Source: Flavobacterium sp. LC2016-23
Lineage (GTDB): Bacteria; Bacteroidota; Bacteroidia; Flavobacteriales; Flavobacteriaceae
NCBI RefSeq assembly: GCF_009674775.1
Contig: NZ_WKKE01000027.1
Coordinates: forward strand, 27,903 to 91,902
Reading direction: 5' to 3'
Length of the DNA stretch: 64,000 nucleotides
The position numbers were made by a program, and so were the translations under genes. Below, one piece after another: positions 27,494 through 37,035 of the stretch. Numbering within the stretch: position 1 is the first letter of the stretch; the number at the start of each line of letters is the position of its first letter. The notes beneath the pieces are model-generated. The model was not told the origin of the DNA, did no database searches, and saw only the letters and a list, made by a program, of their open reading frames with translations.

Positions 27494-28474
27494 TCAGGTC
27501 TTACAAATCGCTGCAGGCTGGCAGGACTTAAAAAACTCATAAGCTCTTTTTTCTGCATAAGAATACATTGAATTACGCAACGGAAAAGCACAGTGCCCTC
27601 CGTACCTGGGGGTTTCAAGATAAACATAAGCACTGTCCTGCGCTATAGCTCTGGGGTAACACCTTTCGCCTAAAAACGGATCGTCGAGCGAATTAATAAT
27701 TAAGACGGGAGTGGTAATATTTTTAAGGGAAAATTCCGGGGAAACACGCTGATAATAATCATCCCGGCTGGCAAAGCCGTGAAGCGGTGCCGTAAAATAA
27801 TGGTCTACTTCATCAAAAGAAGAAATGCTGTCAATCTGGTCGCTGTTTATAAAATCAGGAAACTGTGCTGCTTTATATTTCAGCTTTCTTTTAATATCAA
27901 TTGTAAAATTCTTTAAATATACCCGGTTAAACCCCTGTTTGAGTACCGCAGCACTTGTTGCAATATGAGTCGGTACCGAAATGCATACTCCTGCCTTTAT
28001 ACGCGTATCGATTTTTGTCCAGCCAAAATAGTTCAAAAGCTGTACGCCTCCCATCGAATATCCGATCAGGTAAACCTCTTCAAATCCTTTTTGTAAAACA
28101 AATTTGACTACCTCGTCCAGATCATCCACTGCACCGTGATGATAAAGCCTTGGCAGACGGTTCATCTCTCCTCCACAGGTGCGGTTGTTCCATGCGAAAA
28201 CCGAGAAATCTTTCTCCTGAAAATAAACCGCGCAGCTGTTGTTATAGGTTCTGCGGGAATCGCCTTCTAATCCATGACATAGAATAACTGCTTTTTTAGG
28301 ATCATTTATAATAAAATCGATATTGATAAAATCTCCGTCATTTAATTCATGCTTTTCCCTGGTATATCCGGGTGCATCAAACTTTTTAAACAAAGCAGCA
28401 TAAATAGTCGAAATGTGCCTGTTGCGATGAATAATAGAAGGGGAATTATATTCTGATTGTTCAATTATAGGCAT
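27494..28474 (-). CDS. YheT-family alpha/beta hydrolase
   Basis: 326 residues from the ATG at 28474 (MPIIEQ); an ATG 9 codons upstream is also possible. Fits the YheT/ABHD family: HRNRHISTIY, oxyanion region CHGLEGDS, nucleophile Ser140 in GYSMGG, Asp in NSLDDPF and His in YGGHCAF. Predicted carboxylesterase of unknown substrate, cytoplasmic. It follows the transglutaminase operon on the same strand after a 150-bp gap and may be co-transcribed. Confidence 0.9.
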   Translation of the reverse strand: MPIIEQSEYNSPSIIHRNRHISTIYAALFKKFDAPGYTREKHELNDGDFINIDFIINDPKKAVILCHGLEGDSRRTYNNSCAVYFQEKDFSVFAWNNRTCGGEMNRLPRLYHHGAVDDLDEVVKFVLQKGFEEVYLIGYSMGGVQLLNYFGWTKIDTRIKAGVCISVPTHIATSAAVLKQGFNRVYLKNFTIDIKRKLKYKAAQFPDFINSDQIDSISSFDEVDHYFTAPLHGFASRDDYYQRVSPEFSLKNITTPVLIINSLDDPFLGERCYPRAIAQDSAYVYLETPRYGGHCAFPLRNSMYSYAEKRAYEFFKSCQPAAICKT

Positions 28475-28626
28475 AATAGAAAAGTTTTTGGTGCGTAGCA
28501 CAAATTTATGAAATCAATCAACATGTAATTTAAAACTGTCTTTTTTATTTCATAGCCTCACTGACGGACAGAGGGAATGACTACAAACGGTTCAAATTCA
28601 AATTTTTACGTCTTTGATTGCCATTG

Positions 28627-29574
28627 TTATTGCTGCTGTTGCTGCAAATGATCCATATAGGCTAATTGTTCTTTAACACGCAATGAAACTTCCTGAAGCT
28701 TGACATCATTTATTTCTTCGAACTGGCGTCCGTCTTCATAACCAATCGAAACACAAACCGAAAGGGTCTGCCTTGCCAGCCCTTTAAAAGTTCCTTTTAT
28801 GGGGGTGCAATCCGTAAAATTTCGTCCCACAGACAGCCGGACATGATTGTCCATCGTCCAGATATTGTTGGTAGGATCTAACCCTAACCAGCCTTGCTTT
28901 GGCGTATAAATTTCGACCCAGGCATGAGTGGCGCCTTCGCCCCTCAGACCACTTTCATTAGGGCAGATATAACCGCTTACATAACGTGACGGAATTCCAG
29001 CAGTACGCAAAAGCTGCAATAAGATGTGCGCAAAATCCTGACATACGCCTTTTTTGAGTGTCAGAATTTCATCAACAGTAGTTTCGATATTGGTTATTCC
29101 TTTGGTATAGGTAAAATTCTCAAAAACATAGGTATTGCATTGCTGCGCAATTTCGATAATGGATTTATCCGCAATGTTGATTGTATCCAGAATTCCGGTA
29201 ATTTCATTTTGTTTCTGAATATCATCCCTGTAGCAAAGCCGTAATAATAAAATACTCTTTTGCTTTTCTTCCTCAATATCAGCTACGGAAGTGGCATCAA
29301 GATCCGGAATTTTAAGGGAATGATTGACGCGGACCAACATTCGGGATTCAATTGTCATTTCAGAATGAGCTTCCAAAACATTGAAATTCCCGACACGATT
29401 TCCATAATAATCTTCAGAAATATCAACATCAGGATTATGTGTAATTAAAATTTGATATTGCAGTACTTCCTGATTTTCAAAATGATGGGGAAAAAGCCGA
29501 ATTTCGTTGATACTTTCTTTTATAGGGTAATTGTATTGGTATTTTGTGAGGTGCACTATTTTGAAAACCGCCAT
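28627..29574 (-). CDS. transglutaminase-like protease-fold protein
   Basis: 315 residues. An N-terminal beta domain (Bact_transglu_N: HLTKYQYNYPIKESINEIRLFP) precedes the core with catalytic triad Cys178 (KKGVCQDFAH), His217 (GATHAWVEI) and Asp233 (GLDPTNN). Ends in a five-Gln tail. Part of the widespread three-gene set with alpha-E and circularly permuted ATP-grasp proteins; 4 bp separate it from the alpha-E gene. This set has been proposed to make and process a peptide- or amide-linked product, but its chemistry is not established. Confidence 0.92.
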   Translation of the reverse strand: MAVFKIVHLTKYQYNYPIKESINEIRLFPHHFENQEVLQYQILITHNPDVDISEDYYGNRVGNFNVLEAHSEMTIESRMLVRVNHSLKIPDLDATSVADIEEEKQKSILLLRLCYRDDIQKQNEITGILDTINIADKSIIEIAQQCNTYVFENFTYTKGITNIETTVDEILTLKKGVCQDFAHILLQLLRTAGIPSRYVSGYICPNESGLRGEGATHAWVEIYTPKQGWLGLDPTNNIWTMDNHVRLSVGRNFTDCTPIKGTFKGLARQTLSVCVSIGYEDGRQFEEINDVKLQEVSLRVKEQLAYMDHLQQQQQ

Positions 29575-29578
29575 AATT

Positions 29579-30520
29579 TTAGGTGTAAGAAAAGAATAAT
29601 TTCGAGAAATCTGTTGAGAACTGAATAAGCTGATTTTTGGTGTTTTTCAGCACATCTTCTAATTCCTGATTGGTCAAATGCTGATAATCCGTAAAAGCTA
29701 CATAACTTTTCAGACGCCCAAATTGATTCAGCAGGGTCCGGGCTTCACTCAAATCATTGTCTTTAAACAAACTGTCTAAATACGTATTGATTAAATCAAG
29801 CGTATAAATGACCGAATGAGCAAAATCCTTATTGAAAATAACCTGATGTACCACTTTTCGATTATGAGAAATGTTGGAATAGCTTTTTAAATAAAGTTCA
29901 TACCCCGAGAGTGACAACAGCAATCTACGCCAGTAAATTAAATCTTCTTCACCTTCGAGATTGTAATTTATGGGAGAAAAATAAGCCTGAGTCATCGAAA
30001 TGGTCTGCAGGCACCTCTCGATATGTTTGCCAATACTCGAAAAACACCAGCCCAAACCTCTTGGCATGGTCACCTGAAGAATCCCGTTGTAGAGGAGTAA
30101 ATCCTTATTGAGTTTCGTAATAATATTTAAGGCATCATGGGTTTCCAGCTTTTTGGGCAGATCCGGAGCATTCATATAATGATACATAGAATTGATGTGC
30201 TCCCATAGTTCTTTGGTTATTTTGTCCTGTGCGCCTCTCGCATTTTCACGCGCTTTAATGACGAGGTTCTTAACCGAATTATCATTTTGATTGTCACAAA
30301 TGATGTATTTAAGGACATAAGTGGTGTCGTATTGAATGGCATGAATCTTATCCTGGGATAAATTGGTATAATATTCTAAAAGCGGTCTGTACCCCTGAGA
30401 ATCGTTTATTTCTTTATCAAAAGATAAAATATAAGAAGTATTCAGCGTCAACAACATTCCATCGGTACGTTCCATGTAACGGTTAAGCCAAAACATTCCG
30501 TCTGCCACGCGGCTTAGCAT
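29579..30520 (-). CDS. alpha-E domain protein
   Basis: 313 residues from MLSRVADGMFWLNRYMERTDG, the conserved family start; an ATG four codons upstream is less likely. All-helical DUF403/alpha-E fold with the GLGWCFSSIGKHIERCLQ segment typical of the family. Always found with the ATP-grasp and transglutaminase partners, here 47 bp and 4 bp away. Cytoplasmic partner, biochemical role unknown. Confidence 0.9.
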   Translation of the reverse strand: MLSRVADGMFWLNRYMERTDGMLLTLNTSYILSFDKEINDSQGYRPLLEYYTNLSQDKIHAIQYDTTYVLKYIICDNQNDNSVKNLVIKARENARGAQDKITKELWEHINSMYHYMNAPDLPKKLETHDALNIITKLNKDLLLYNGILQVTMPRGLGWCFSSIGKHIERCLQTISMTQAYFSPINYNLEGEEDLIYWRRLLLSLSGYELYLKSYSNISHNRKVVHQVIFNKDFAHSVIYTLDLINTYLDSLFKDNDLSEARTLLNQFGRLKSYVAFTDYQHLTNQELEDVLKNTKNQLIQFSTDFSKLFFSYT

Positions 30521-30567
30521 ATTTACTCCCATTTCTGACTATTATTTGAGGTTATAAAAAATAAAAA

Positions 30568-32004
30568 TTATTTGATAATCCAGGTGTCTTTACTCCCGCC
30601 GCCTTGTGACGAATTTACGACCAGCGAGCCTTCGGTTAAAGCGACACGGGTCAGCCCGCCGGGAACAATCTGAATTCCTTTCGGACCACATAAAGCATAA
30701 GGCCTTAAATCGACATGACGCAACTGGAGTTTTCCATCAATCAGACACGGAACAGTACTCAACTGGATAATAGGCTGTGCAATAAAATTTCGAGGGGTTT
30801 TGGTAATGGCAATTTTGGCTTCCTCCATTTCTTCCTGAGTAGCTTTATTACCCATAATCATTCCGTAACCGCCACTCTGATTGGTTTCTTTAATCACCAT
30901 ATTTTCCATGTTAGCAAAGACGTATTCGCGTTCGTCCAGATTTTCCATTCGGTACGTGGGAACATTTTTAAGAATGGGTTCTTCGTTGAGATAATACCGG
31001 ATCATATCCGGCACATAAGCATAAATCGCTTTATCATCGGCAACGCCATTTCCTACGGCATTTACCAAAGCTACATTTCCTTGTCTGTACGCGCTGATTA
31101 ATCCCGGAACGCCAAGTGCGCTGTCGGGTTTAAAAACCAACGGATCGAGATATTCATCATCTAAACGGCGATAAATTACATCAACCTGCTGCAAACCCGA
31201 AGTAGTTTTCATGTACACACGACTGTTATTCACCACCAAATCCCGGCCTTCCACCAAAGGAATTCCCATCTGCCGTGCCAGATATGTATGCTCATAATAA
31301 GCTGAATTGTAAACGCCCGGAGTCAGTAAAACTACATTTGGATTTGTAATCGTGCGCGGTGAAAGCGAGACCAGAATACTATGAAAAATCATAGGATAAT
31401 TGCTTACCATACTCACATGATTTGACGAAAGCATATCAGGAAAAATACGTTTGGTAATTTCTCTGTTTTCGAGCATATAACTCACACCGCTTGGGCATCG
31501 CAAGTTATCTTCGAGTACATAAAATTCTCCTTTTGCACCTCGTATTAAATCGATTCCGGCAATATGAACATGAATATTATGCGGCACTTTTATACCCTGA
31601 ACTTCTTGTATGTAATGCGGACATGAAGCAATTAAGCCGGCAGGAATTATACCGTCTTTTATAATGAGCTGTTCGTTGTAAATATCCTCAAGAAATAAGT
31701 TCAGGGCCATTAATCGCTGCTTAATTCCGGATTCTACTTCGAGCCAGTCTTTTTGTGTGATAATTCTCGGAATGATATCAAAAGGAAAAATACGCTCAAT
31801 TCCATTGGCATCATCACTGTAAACCGTAAAGGTAATACCCTGATTCATAAACAGATCAGAAGCCTGTTGCTGTTTGCTGGTTAAATTTTTGTGACTTAAA
31901 CCCTGAAGCGTTTTAAAAACCTGACTATAAGAATCCCGCACACCTTCTTTTGAAAACATTTCATCCCAGCCGTTATCATTTAAATCTGGTGCTAATTTTG
32001 CCAT
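30568..32004 (-). CDS. circularly permuted ATP-grasp type 2 protein
   Basis: 478 residues. DUF404/DUF407 region: YSDDANGIERIFPFDIIPRII, GIDLIRGAKGEFYVLEDNLRCPSGVSYMLENR (nucleotide-binding loop), NAVGNGVADDKAIYAYVPDMIRYYL, and a C-terminal IVPGGLTRVAL followed by SSQGGGSKDTW. These enzymes are predicted to form amide bonds from carboxylates with ATP. First gene of the three-gene operon with alpha-E and transglutaminase. Confidence 0.93.
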   Translation of the reverse strand: MAKLAPDLNDNGWDEMFSKEGVRDSYSQVFKTLQGLSHKNLTSKQQQASDLFMNQGITFTVYSDDANGIERIFPFDIIPRIITQKDWLEVESGIKQRLMALNLFLEDIYNEQLIIKDGIIPAGLIASCPHYIQEVQGIKVPHNIHVHIAGIDLIRGAKGEFYVLEDNLRCPSGVSYMLENREITKRIFPDMLSSNHVSMVSNYPMIFHSILVSLSPRTITNPNVVLLTPGVYNSAYYEHTYLARQMGIPLVEGRDLVVNNSRVYMKTTSGLQQVDVIYRRLDDEYLDPLVFKPDSALGVPGLISAYRQGNVALVNAVGNGVADDKAIYAYVPDMIRYYLNEEPILKNVPTYRMENLDEREYVFANMENMVIKETNQSGGYGMIMGNKATQEEMEEAKIAITKTPRNFIAQPIIQLSTVPCLIDGKLQLRHVDLRPYALCGPKGIQIVPGGLTRVALTEGSLVVNSSQGGGSKDTWIIK

Positions 32005-32394
32005 AGATCAATTATTAAATAAATTATATATTAGCTTTTCATTGAAAAATATTCATTTAATTATCTAAAATACAAATTTATTTACCTATAAAAATCAAAT
32101 TAAGTATCAATTTTACAATTTATACAATATTCCTTTTTTAGGGTTTCTATTTTGAAAATAGTATTTTTTATAGCTGTGTTTTTTTTCAATTCTCTATTCG
32201 AAAAAAAAATGAAATGGCAAAACGATTAATTTTCTAAAGGTTTTATCTGCATTTGTCGTAGAAAAAAGCGGTAAGACAGCAACGCACACTAGTGGTAAAT
32301 GCATATGAAATAGTTTGGGTGTAAATGCAAATTATGTAACAAAGCATCCTTAGAAAAGAACTAAATTTGAGATGTTTACTAAAAAAAAACTATT
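32005..32394. other. divergent intergenic region
   Basis: Between the ATP-grasp operon (minus) and a small lipoprotein gene (plus). Long T and A runs, no coding frame. A TAAATTTGA string at about 32364, shortly before the lipoprotein start at 32395, could be a -7-like element. Nothing else seen. Confidence 0.4.
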
Positions 32395-32868
32395 ATGAAA
32401 AAAATTTCAATACTTCTGTTATCCATTTTCTTTTTCTCGTGTCAGCAAAAAGAAACTAAGACTACTCCTGTTCCCCCTTCCGATCCCGTTATAGTGAAGA
32501 AGAATAAGGAAAACAACGAAGAGAATAAACAAACAGGGGATACCATTTTCCTGAATTTTAAGAATGAAAAAGGTGTGTTTGCAGCGGAAGGTGTTTTAGA
32601 TTCTATTCATCAGAAAGTATATGTCAAATTTAACAATGAAGATTCAGGTGAATTGGCAGTAAAAATTATTCCCACTACAGGCAAAGGGAACATCCGTTTC
32701 AACCAAATTATATTTCCCGATAGAACCTCAGATGGCCCGTTTGGAATGGACTTGAAAATTCCCCTGAAGCAAAAAGGAAGTTATATTATGGTCATCGGAC
32801 ATTCGTTAATGGCTGATAATCCGTTCTGGGGCAAATTTGAAGTACAGCTTTTAGTTGAAAATCCGTAA
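32395..32868 (+). CDS. small lipoprotein, unrecognised
   Basis: 157 residues. Lipobox FFFSC (Cys 15), then a Lys/Glu/Asn/Pro-rich linker and a C-terminal beta-rich domain (about 55-155: DTIFLNFKNEKGVFAAEGVL, GNIRFNQIIFPD, GSYIMVIGHSLMADNPFWGKFEVQL). The end resembles small exported beta-sandwich proteins that bind lipids or sugars, but no family can be named. Monocistronic. Confidence 0.7.
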   Translation: MKKISILLLSIFFFSCQQKETKTTPVPPSDPVIVKKNKENNEENKQTGDTIFLNFKNEKGVFAAEGVLDSIHQKVYVKFNNEDSGELAVKIIPTTGKGNIRFNQIIFPDRTSDGPFGMDLKIPLKQKGSYIMVIGHSLMADNPFWGKFEVQLLVENP

Positions 32869-33075
32869 ATTGTAAAGTGTTTACTTTCTCAATAAACATT
32901 CTCTCTCTACTTCTTCTTCTTGCTGCAGTACATTTGTTAAATAACAACAAAAAATATGAAAATTTAGCAATCCTTCGTAAAAATTATATAAAACGGACTG
33001 TAGTAGAAACTGTACCTTTAAAAAAGTCTAATGGACCAATTTACCTGATAAGCTAATTAACTTAAACCGATTTAT

Positions 33076-33342
33076 ATGAAATCCGAAAATTACATTTTTA
33101 CGTCTGAGGAATCTACAGGAGATATTACATCTTATGAAGAGCAGCTACTCCTGAATTATGATGATTATCTGGAAGGTGGTTTTGCAACTCCATTGACAGC
33201 CAAAAACCACTACAACTTGCAACTTGGAGAACTGGAAGAGGATCTTGAGGAAGATCTGGAATCAGAATACGATGAAAATGACTGGGAAGAAATAGAGGAT
33301 GAGAATGAAGAAGACCCGGGGACTTTTCTAATGATAAATTAA
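33076..33342 (+). CDS. small highly acidic protein, unrecognised
   Basis: 88 residues, starting MKSENYIFTSEEST. The second half is extremely acidic (runs of E and D from about 51 to 80). No signal peptide or membrane segment. A good hairpin terminator follows the stop at once, which supports a real gene. Possible cation- or nucleic-acid-mimic role is speculation. Confidence 0.6.
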   Translation: MKSENYIFTSEESTGDITSYEEQLLLNYDDYLEGGFATPLTAKNHYNLQLGELEEDLEEDLESEYDENDWEEIEDENEEDPGTFLMIN

Positions 33343-33369
33343 AACTACATGAACAGCTGTTTATAAAGT

Positions 33370-33395
33370 CGATGAGGTACTCATCGGCTTTTTTT
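33370..33395 (+). terminator. terminator of the acidic protein gene
   Basis: CGATGAG-GTA-CTCATCG stem with a following GC and eight T. Confidence 0.85.
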
Positions 33396-33560
33396 GTGCC
33401 GGTAAAAATTAACTTATAAATTCCGCTGGTGATTATGGTACGGGTTTATAGTTCTATATTAACGTAAAGGACAACTATTACTTATTCGACTGTAGCTCTA
33501 CCGCAAAGTAAAATCAATAGTTATACCTGAAAACTTGCGAAAGTAATGTATTCGGCATGA

Positions 33561-33809
33561 TTACTTAAAAATGGTCACGCTATCTGTAAGTTCAGCTTTA
33601 TTGATAAATGCTTTGATAAAATCCTGAACTTCATTTGTATGCTCAGGCGCCGTCTCAAAATAATTGATATGAAATTCTTCATCCTTATCATCAATATGAA
33701 TGATCTCTGTATACCCGTTGGAAATTAAGCTCCCTTTTAATTTAATAATATCGAACTGCTGCTGACTGTTTAATTCTTTACGTACCTGTAGTTTTATCGC
33801 TTTTTCCAT
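33561..33809 (-). CDS. small cytoplasmic protein, unrecognised
   Basis: 82 residues with predicted alpha-beta alternation (KLQVRKEL, FDIIKLKGSLISNG, EIIHIDDKDEEFHINYF, VQDFIKAFINKA). No signal or membrane segment and no family recognised. Stands alone between the acidic protein gene and a degraded region. Confidence 0.6.
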   Translation of the reverse strand: MEKAIKLQVRKELNSQQQFDIIKLKGSLISNGYTEIIHIDDKDEEFHINYFETAPEHTNEVQDFIKAFINKAELTDSVTIFK

Positions 33810-33917
33810 TTTTAATTTATTTAAAATTAATCTTCATTCATTACATTATAAAATTAGATAATTTACAAGTCGAAAAAATGACTTTAACACTCTCTCAGGA
33901 AGTTTTTATTAACAATA

Positions 33918-34234
33918 ACTTTAAGTCCGGAAAATAGTTGGAATAGTAAGGCGCCTGCCCTATTTGAATCGTATGTTTATTATGCAACAATAAAAGGTAA
34001 AGGTGTAAGAATAGATACCCTTTTAGACACACCTTTGAATGCTTTACCTCCATTAGGTTTTCGTCCTGTTACCTATTTCGATACAACTGATAAAATGGCA
34101 TTTAATACAGATAAACGTCATTATTAGAAAAGCCTTACCTACTGCATCTATTGCCTTTAAACCGGAATATATTTAGCATTAAAATAGTATACCATGATGG
34201 TGCCGTTTTTACTGCAGCCGGAAAGATTTTATAA
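33918..34234 (+). pseudogene. degraded gene fragment
   Basis: A coding-like but start-less frame reads SWNSKAPALFESYVYYATI, then GKGVRIDTLLDTPLNALPPL and GFRPVTYFDTTDKMAFNTDK, with a stop at 34125-34127. A piece in another frame (about 34178-34234) reads IKIVYHDGAVFTAAGKIL and stop. Composition is protein-like, the pieces are in different frames and no start is present, so this looks like a decayed surface- or tail-type protein. Not assigned to a family. Confidence 0.4.
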
Positions 34235-34407
34235 GTAGACATAAAATGGAAGATTATGTTTATTATGGACGCCCGTCTTATACGCTAAGTATTTGGCGGG
34301 TTTTCCATTTAAACACTGTTTCTCTTTTCGTTGTGAAAATTGAATACATTGATAAAAACAAAGACCAGTAGCTTCTTTAAGTAACAAAGTGTCTTGTCTT
34401 TGTGAAG

Positions 34408-35826
34408 TTATAAAATCAGCTTTTTGATCATTCCTTCAAAAATAAAGCCATGAAATGGCAGTACCGAGTACCAGTACAACTTCCCCATTATACCCCTTGG
34501 TTTAAAGGTAGCGGCCTGGTATAAGGTTGAATTGATAATTTTAAATTCGAGCCATGCTTCACCCGGAAGTCTCATTTCGGCATAGAGAATCAACTTTCCT
34601 TCCTTTTTGTTGGCGTACACGACCCGCCAAAAATCGAGTGCATCCCCGGCATGTATATCACTTTTATGGGTTCTTCCTCTTCTGGCACCGACACCTCCGA
34701 AAATTTTATCAATAAATCCTCGTAAATCCCAGAGCCAGTCTGCATAGTACCACCCTGTTTCTCCGCCAATAGACCAGATCCTCGAAATAGTATAATCCCT
34801 GTTTATGATTTCTCTTTTTCTACGATCAATAAAACAGTCTTTTTTGGGCACTTTAAGATAGCTGGCGACATTTCCTTTAAATTGTCCGCTTACCATAGAA
34901 TCTTTCCAGCTTGAAATTATGGCATCTTCATTAATTTTTATTAAAGCCCTTTCTAGTGCCTGCTTGTAACTCATCGGTTTTATTCCCAGCAAGCCATTAA
35001 TTCGGTTGTCACTGCATATCACTTCTACTTTCATACTGCTTACCAGAGCTGAAGCGAGTTTAAAAGATGTGGAGGTCACAAAATAAAGCCAGTAGGAGGA
35101 TAATTTTGGAGTCATAACAGGCACTGTATAAATGTACCTTTTCAGTTTTTTTGCCTTTGCAAACTCCAGTAACATTTCTTTGTAAGTAAGGATGTCCGGA
35201 CCTCCTACATCAAAACTCTGATTATAGGTGACAGGATTTAGCAGCGATCGAAGTAAAAATTCCAAAACATCCGTAATGGCAATCGGCTGACATTTGGTGT
35301 TGAGCCATTTGGGGGTAATCATAATCGGTAGTTTATTTACCAGATCGCGTATAATTTCAAATGATGCGCTACCCGAGCCCACAATAATTCCGGCTCTGAG
35401 AGTAGTACTCGCCATCATTCCGGTTTGTAAAATTTGCTCTACAGCCTTTCTTGAGGATAAATGTTTGGATAACGATTTATCATTAACAATTCCGCTGAGG
35501 TAAATAACCTGCTTTGCAGCAGTCCTGTTTAATTTTTTAATAAAATAACGGGCAGCAATACTTTCAAGTTCATCATAATTGACAGCGGAACCCGACATGG
35601 AATGAATTAAATAATAGGCTGCGTCAATATCATCAGGAATATTTTCTACACTTTTCGGATCCAGAAAATCCACTTCAATGACTTTTACATTGTCTGAAAA
35701 TTCTTCGGGATAATAAAACCGGTTTTTATCTCTTACGCAGCAAATTACTTCGTGCCCCTTATCCAATAATAACGGTAAAAGTCTCTTGCCGATGTAACCT
35801 GTTGCGCCTGTTAAAAGAATTTTCAT
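34408..35826 (-). CDS. NAD(P)-binding SDR-like protein with C-terminal DUF2867
   Basis: 472 residues. Atypical SDR Rossmann start GATGYIGKRLLPLL (TGxxGxxG at 7-14), HSMSGSAVNYDELE and a middle domain. The last 150 residues (WYYADWLWDLRGFIDKIFGG, LDFWRVV, GEAWLEFKI, ATFKPRGIMGKLYWYSVLP) are DUF2867. Genes of this type and a small SDR commonly accompany photolyase genes. It is 11 bp downstream of the SDR at 35838, and the pair is preceded by the same promoter-operator as the photolyase operon. Probable redox or chaperone-like helper for flavin chemistry; substrate unknown. Confidence 0.88.
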   Translation of the reverse strand: MKILLTGATGYIGKRLLPLLLDKGHEVICCVRDKNRFYYPEEFSDNVKVIEVDFLDPKSVENIPDDIDAAYYLIHSMSGSAVNYDELESIAARYFIKKLNRTAAKQVIYLSGIVNDKSLSKHLSSRKAVEQILQTGMMASTTLRAGIIVGSGSASFEIIRDLVNKLPIMITPKWLNTKCQPIAITDVLEFLLRSLLNPVTYNQSFDVGGPDILTYKEMLLEFAKAKKLKRYIYTVPVMTPKLSSYWLYFVTSTSFKLASALVSSMKVEVICSDNRINGLLGIKPMSYKQALERALIKINEDAIISSWKDSMVSGQFKGNVASYLKVPKKDCFIDRRKREIINRDYTISRIWSIGGETGWYYADWLWDLRGFIDKIFGGVGARRGRTHKSDIHAGDALDFWRVVYANKKEGKLILYAEMRLPGEAWLEFKIINSTLYQAATFKPRGIMGKLYWYSVLPFHGFIFEGMIKKLIL

Positions 35827-35837
35827 TTTGTATGTGG

Positions 35838-36521
35838 TTAAAGTTTAAAGGTAACCAGACCATAATCCATTTGAAAAATCTGACCTGATAGGGATCCTGC
35901 TTCTTTTGATATCAGGAAATTTACCATCTGGGCAACTTCCTGCGGTTTCAGGTAATTTTTCATTGGATGACGCTCAATCATGTTTTCTTTCATACGGTCA
36001 TTTCGTAAAATAGAAGCCGATAGCGAAGTTTCCGTAATCGTGGGGGCAATGGCATTGATACGCACTGCGGGAGCTAATTCTGCACCAAGTGATTTTACAA
36101 GCCCTTCAATTCCTGCTTTAGCGGTAGCAATACTGGCATGAAACGGCATTCCCAGTTTTGCGGCAACTGTACTGAATAAAACAATTGACGGATTTTCGGC
36201 CTTTTTTAACGCAGGCAGATAGTGCTGAATTGCTTTTACCGCGCCAATAACATTAATCTCAAAATCATTCCTGAAATCATCAATACTTAAACTTAAAATC
36301 GGTTTTAGATTAATAGAACCCGGACAATAGATCAGCGTATCAATACTTTCAATCTCAGGCAATGAGTCCTGAAGTACATCAGCCTGAAAATGAACAAGAT
36401 TTGGATGCGTGATATCCGGTACTGTCCTGCTGATATTATAAACCAAATGATGTTCGAGCTGCTGCAGTAAAATAGCACTGCCGATTCCTTTGCTTCCACC
36501 AATAATTACAATTTTATTCAT
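35838..36521 (-). CDS. small SDR-family oxidoreductase
   Basis: 227 residues. Short-chain dehydrogenase: IIGGSKGIGSAI (GGxxGIG at 8-14), PGSI, and the C-terminal GLVKSLGAELAPAVRINAIAPT. The usual catalytic Tyr-xxx-Lys is not plain: the corresponding stretch reads FHASIATAKAG, with His-Ala-Ser before AKAG, so the Tyr appears replaced. This may mean altered chemistry or loss of dehydrogenase activity. First gene of the operon with the DUF2867 protein and adjacent to operator site 3. Confidence 0.88.
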   Translation of the reverse strand: MNKIVIIGGSKGIGSAILLQQLEHHLVYNISRTVPDITHPNLVHFQADVLQDSLPEIESIDTLIYCPGSINLKPILSLSIDDFRNDFEINVIGAVKAIQHYLPALKKAENPSIVLFSTVAAKLGMPFHASIATAKAGIEGLVKSLGAELAPAVRINAIAPTITETSLSASILRNDRMKENMIERHPMKNYLKPQEVAQMVNFLISKEAGSLSGQIFQMDYGLVTFKL

Positions 36522-36670
36522 TTTTTATCCAATTGAGTTGATACTATTTTAGGTTTATTTACAGGAGGTCTTCTGCTCAGCCAAAAGGAATACAAGATAT
36601 TTAGTACTAATTTTTAGAACAATCTGATATATTTTTAAATAAACGCTCCCTTAAATGTTAAAGGTACTAA

Positions 36671-36707
36671 ATGTTTAATCATTTTTAGTAAAAGTTAAAC
36701 AAAAATA
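36671..36707 (-). promoter_or_regulatory. promoter-operator of the SDR/DUF2867 operon (site 3)
   Basis: Read on the minus strand: TATTTTTG (36707-36700), then TTGTTTAAC-N14-ATTAAACAT. The 5' arm is identical to the two other sites, and the 3' arm has two mismatches. ATAAAAA lies upstream as in the other copies. Distance to the SDR start is about 150 bp. Confidence 0.6.
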
Positions 36708-36776
36708 AAACTCTTTTTATTTAAATTAGCTGTCAGCCAAACTTTAAGCTGGACAAAGAACAGGTCCTTTATAAAA

Positions 36777-36899
36777 ATGATTACACAACTTAAAATACAA
36801 TCATATATAAAGTTGTTGATACAAAAGAACCTGAATCCGGTTGTGGTATTTACCGCACGATTGTTTGAAGTGTTGTTTGCATCAGTTCATCTTCAATAA
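36777..36899 (+). CDS. possible 40-residue protein
   Basis: ATG to TAA frame reading MITQLKIQSYIKLLIQKNL and NPVVVFTARLFEVLFASVHLQ. It lies alone in a 514-bp divergent spacer, with no identifiable ribosome binding site. Could be a small membrane-associated peptide, a gene remnant or chance. Confidence 0.2.
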   Translation: MITQLKIQSYIKLLIQKNLNPVVVFTARLFEVLFASVHLQ

Positions 36900-37035
36900 G
36901 ATACTATTAAAAGCAGCACAAAGCATACTGTGTAATTAGTTCCTGGTTGGAATTGTGAAACAGATGCAAAAAGTAATGTAAATAATTAGATAAGAAAATA
37001 AGTAGCTTCGCTTATAAAAACAAAATAAAATCGCT

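Larger units (their letters stand above)
36522..37035. other. divergent intergenic region between SDR operon and histidine kinase
   Basis: Holds operator site 3 (36671-36707) and the possible small frame at 36777. The rest shows no repeat or RNA gene. The kinase promoter was not located. Confidence 0.5.
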
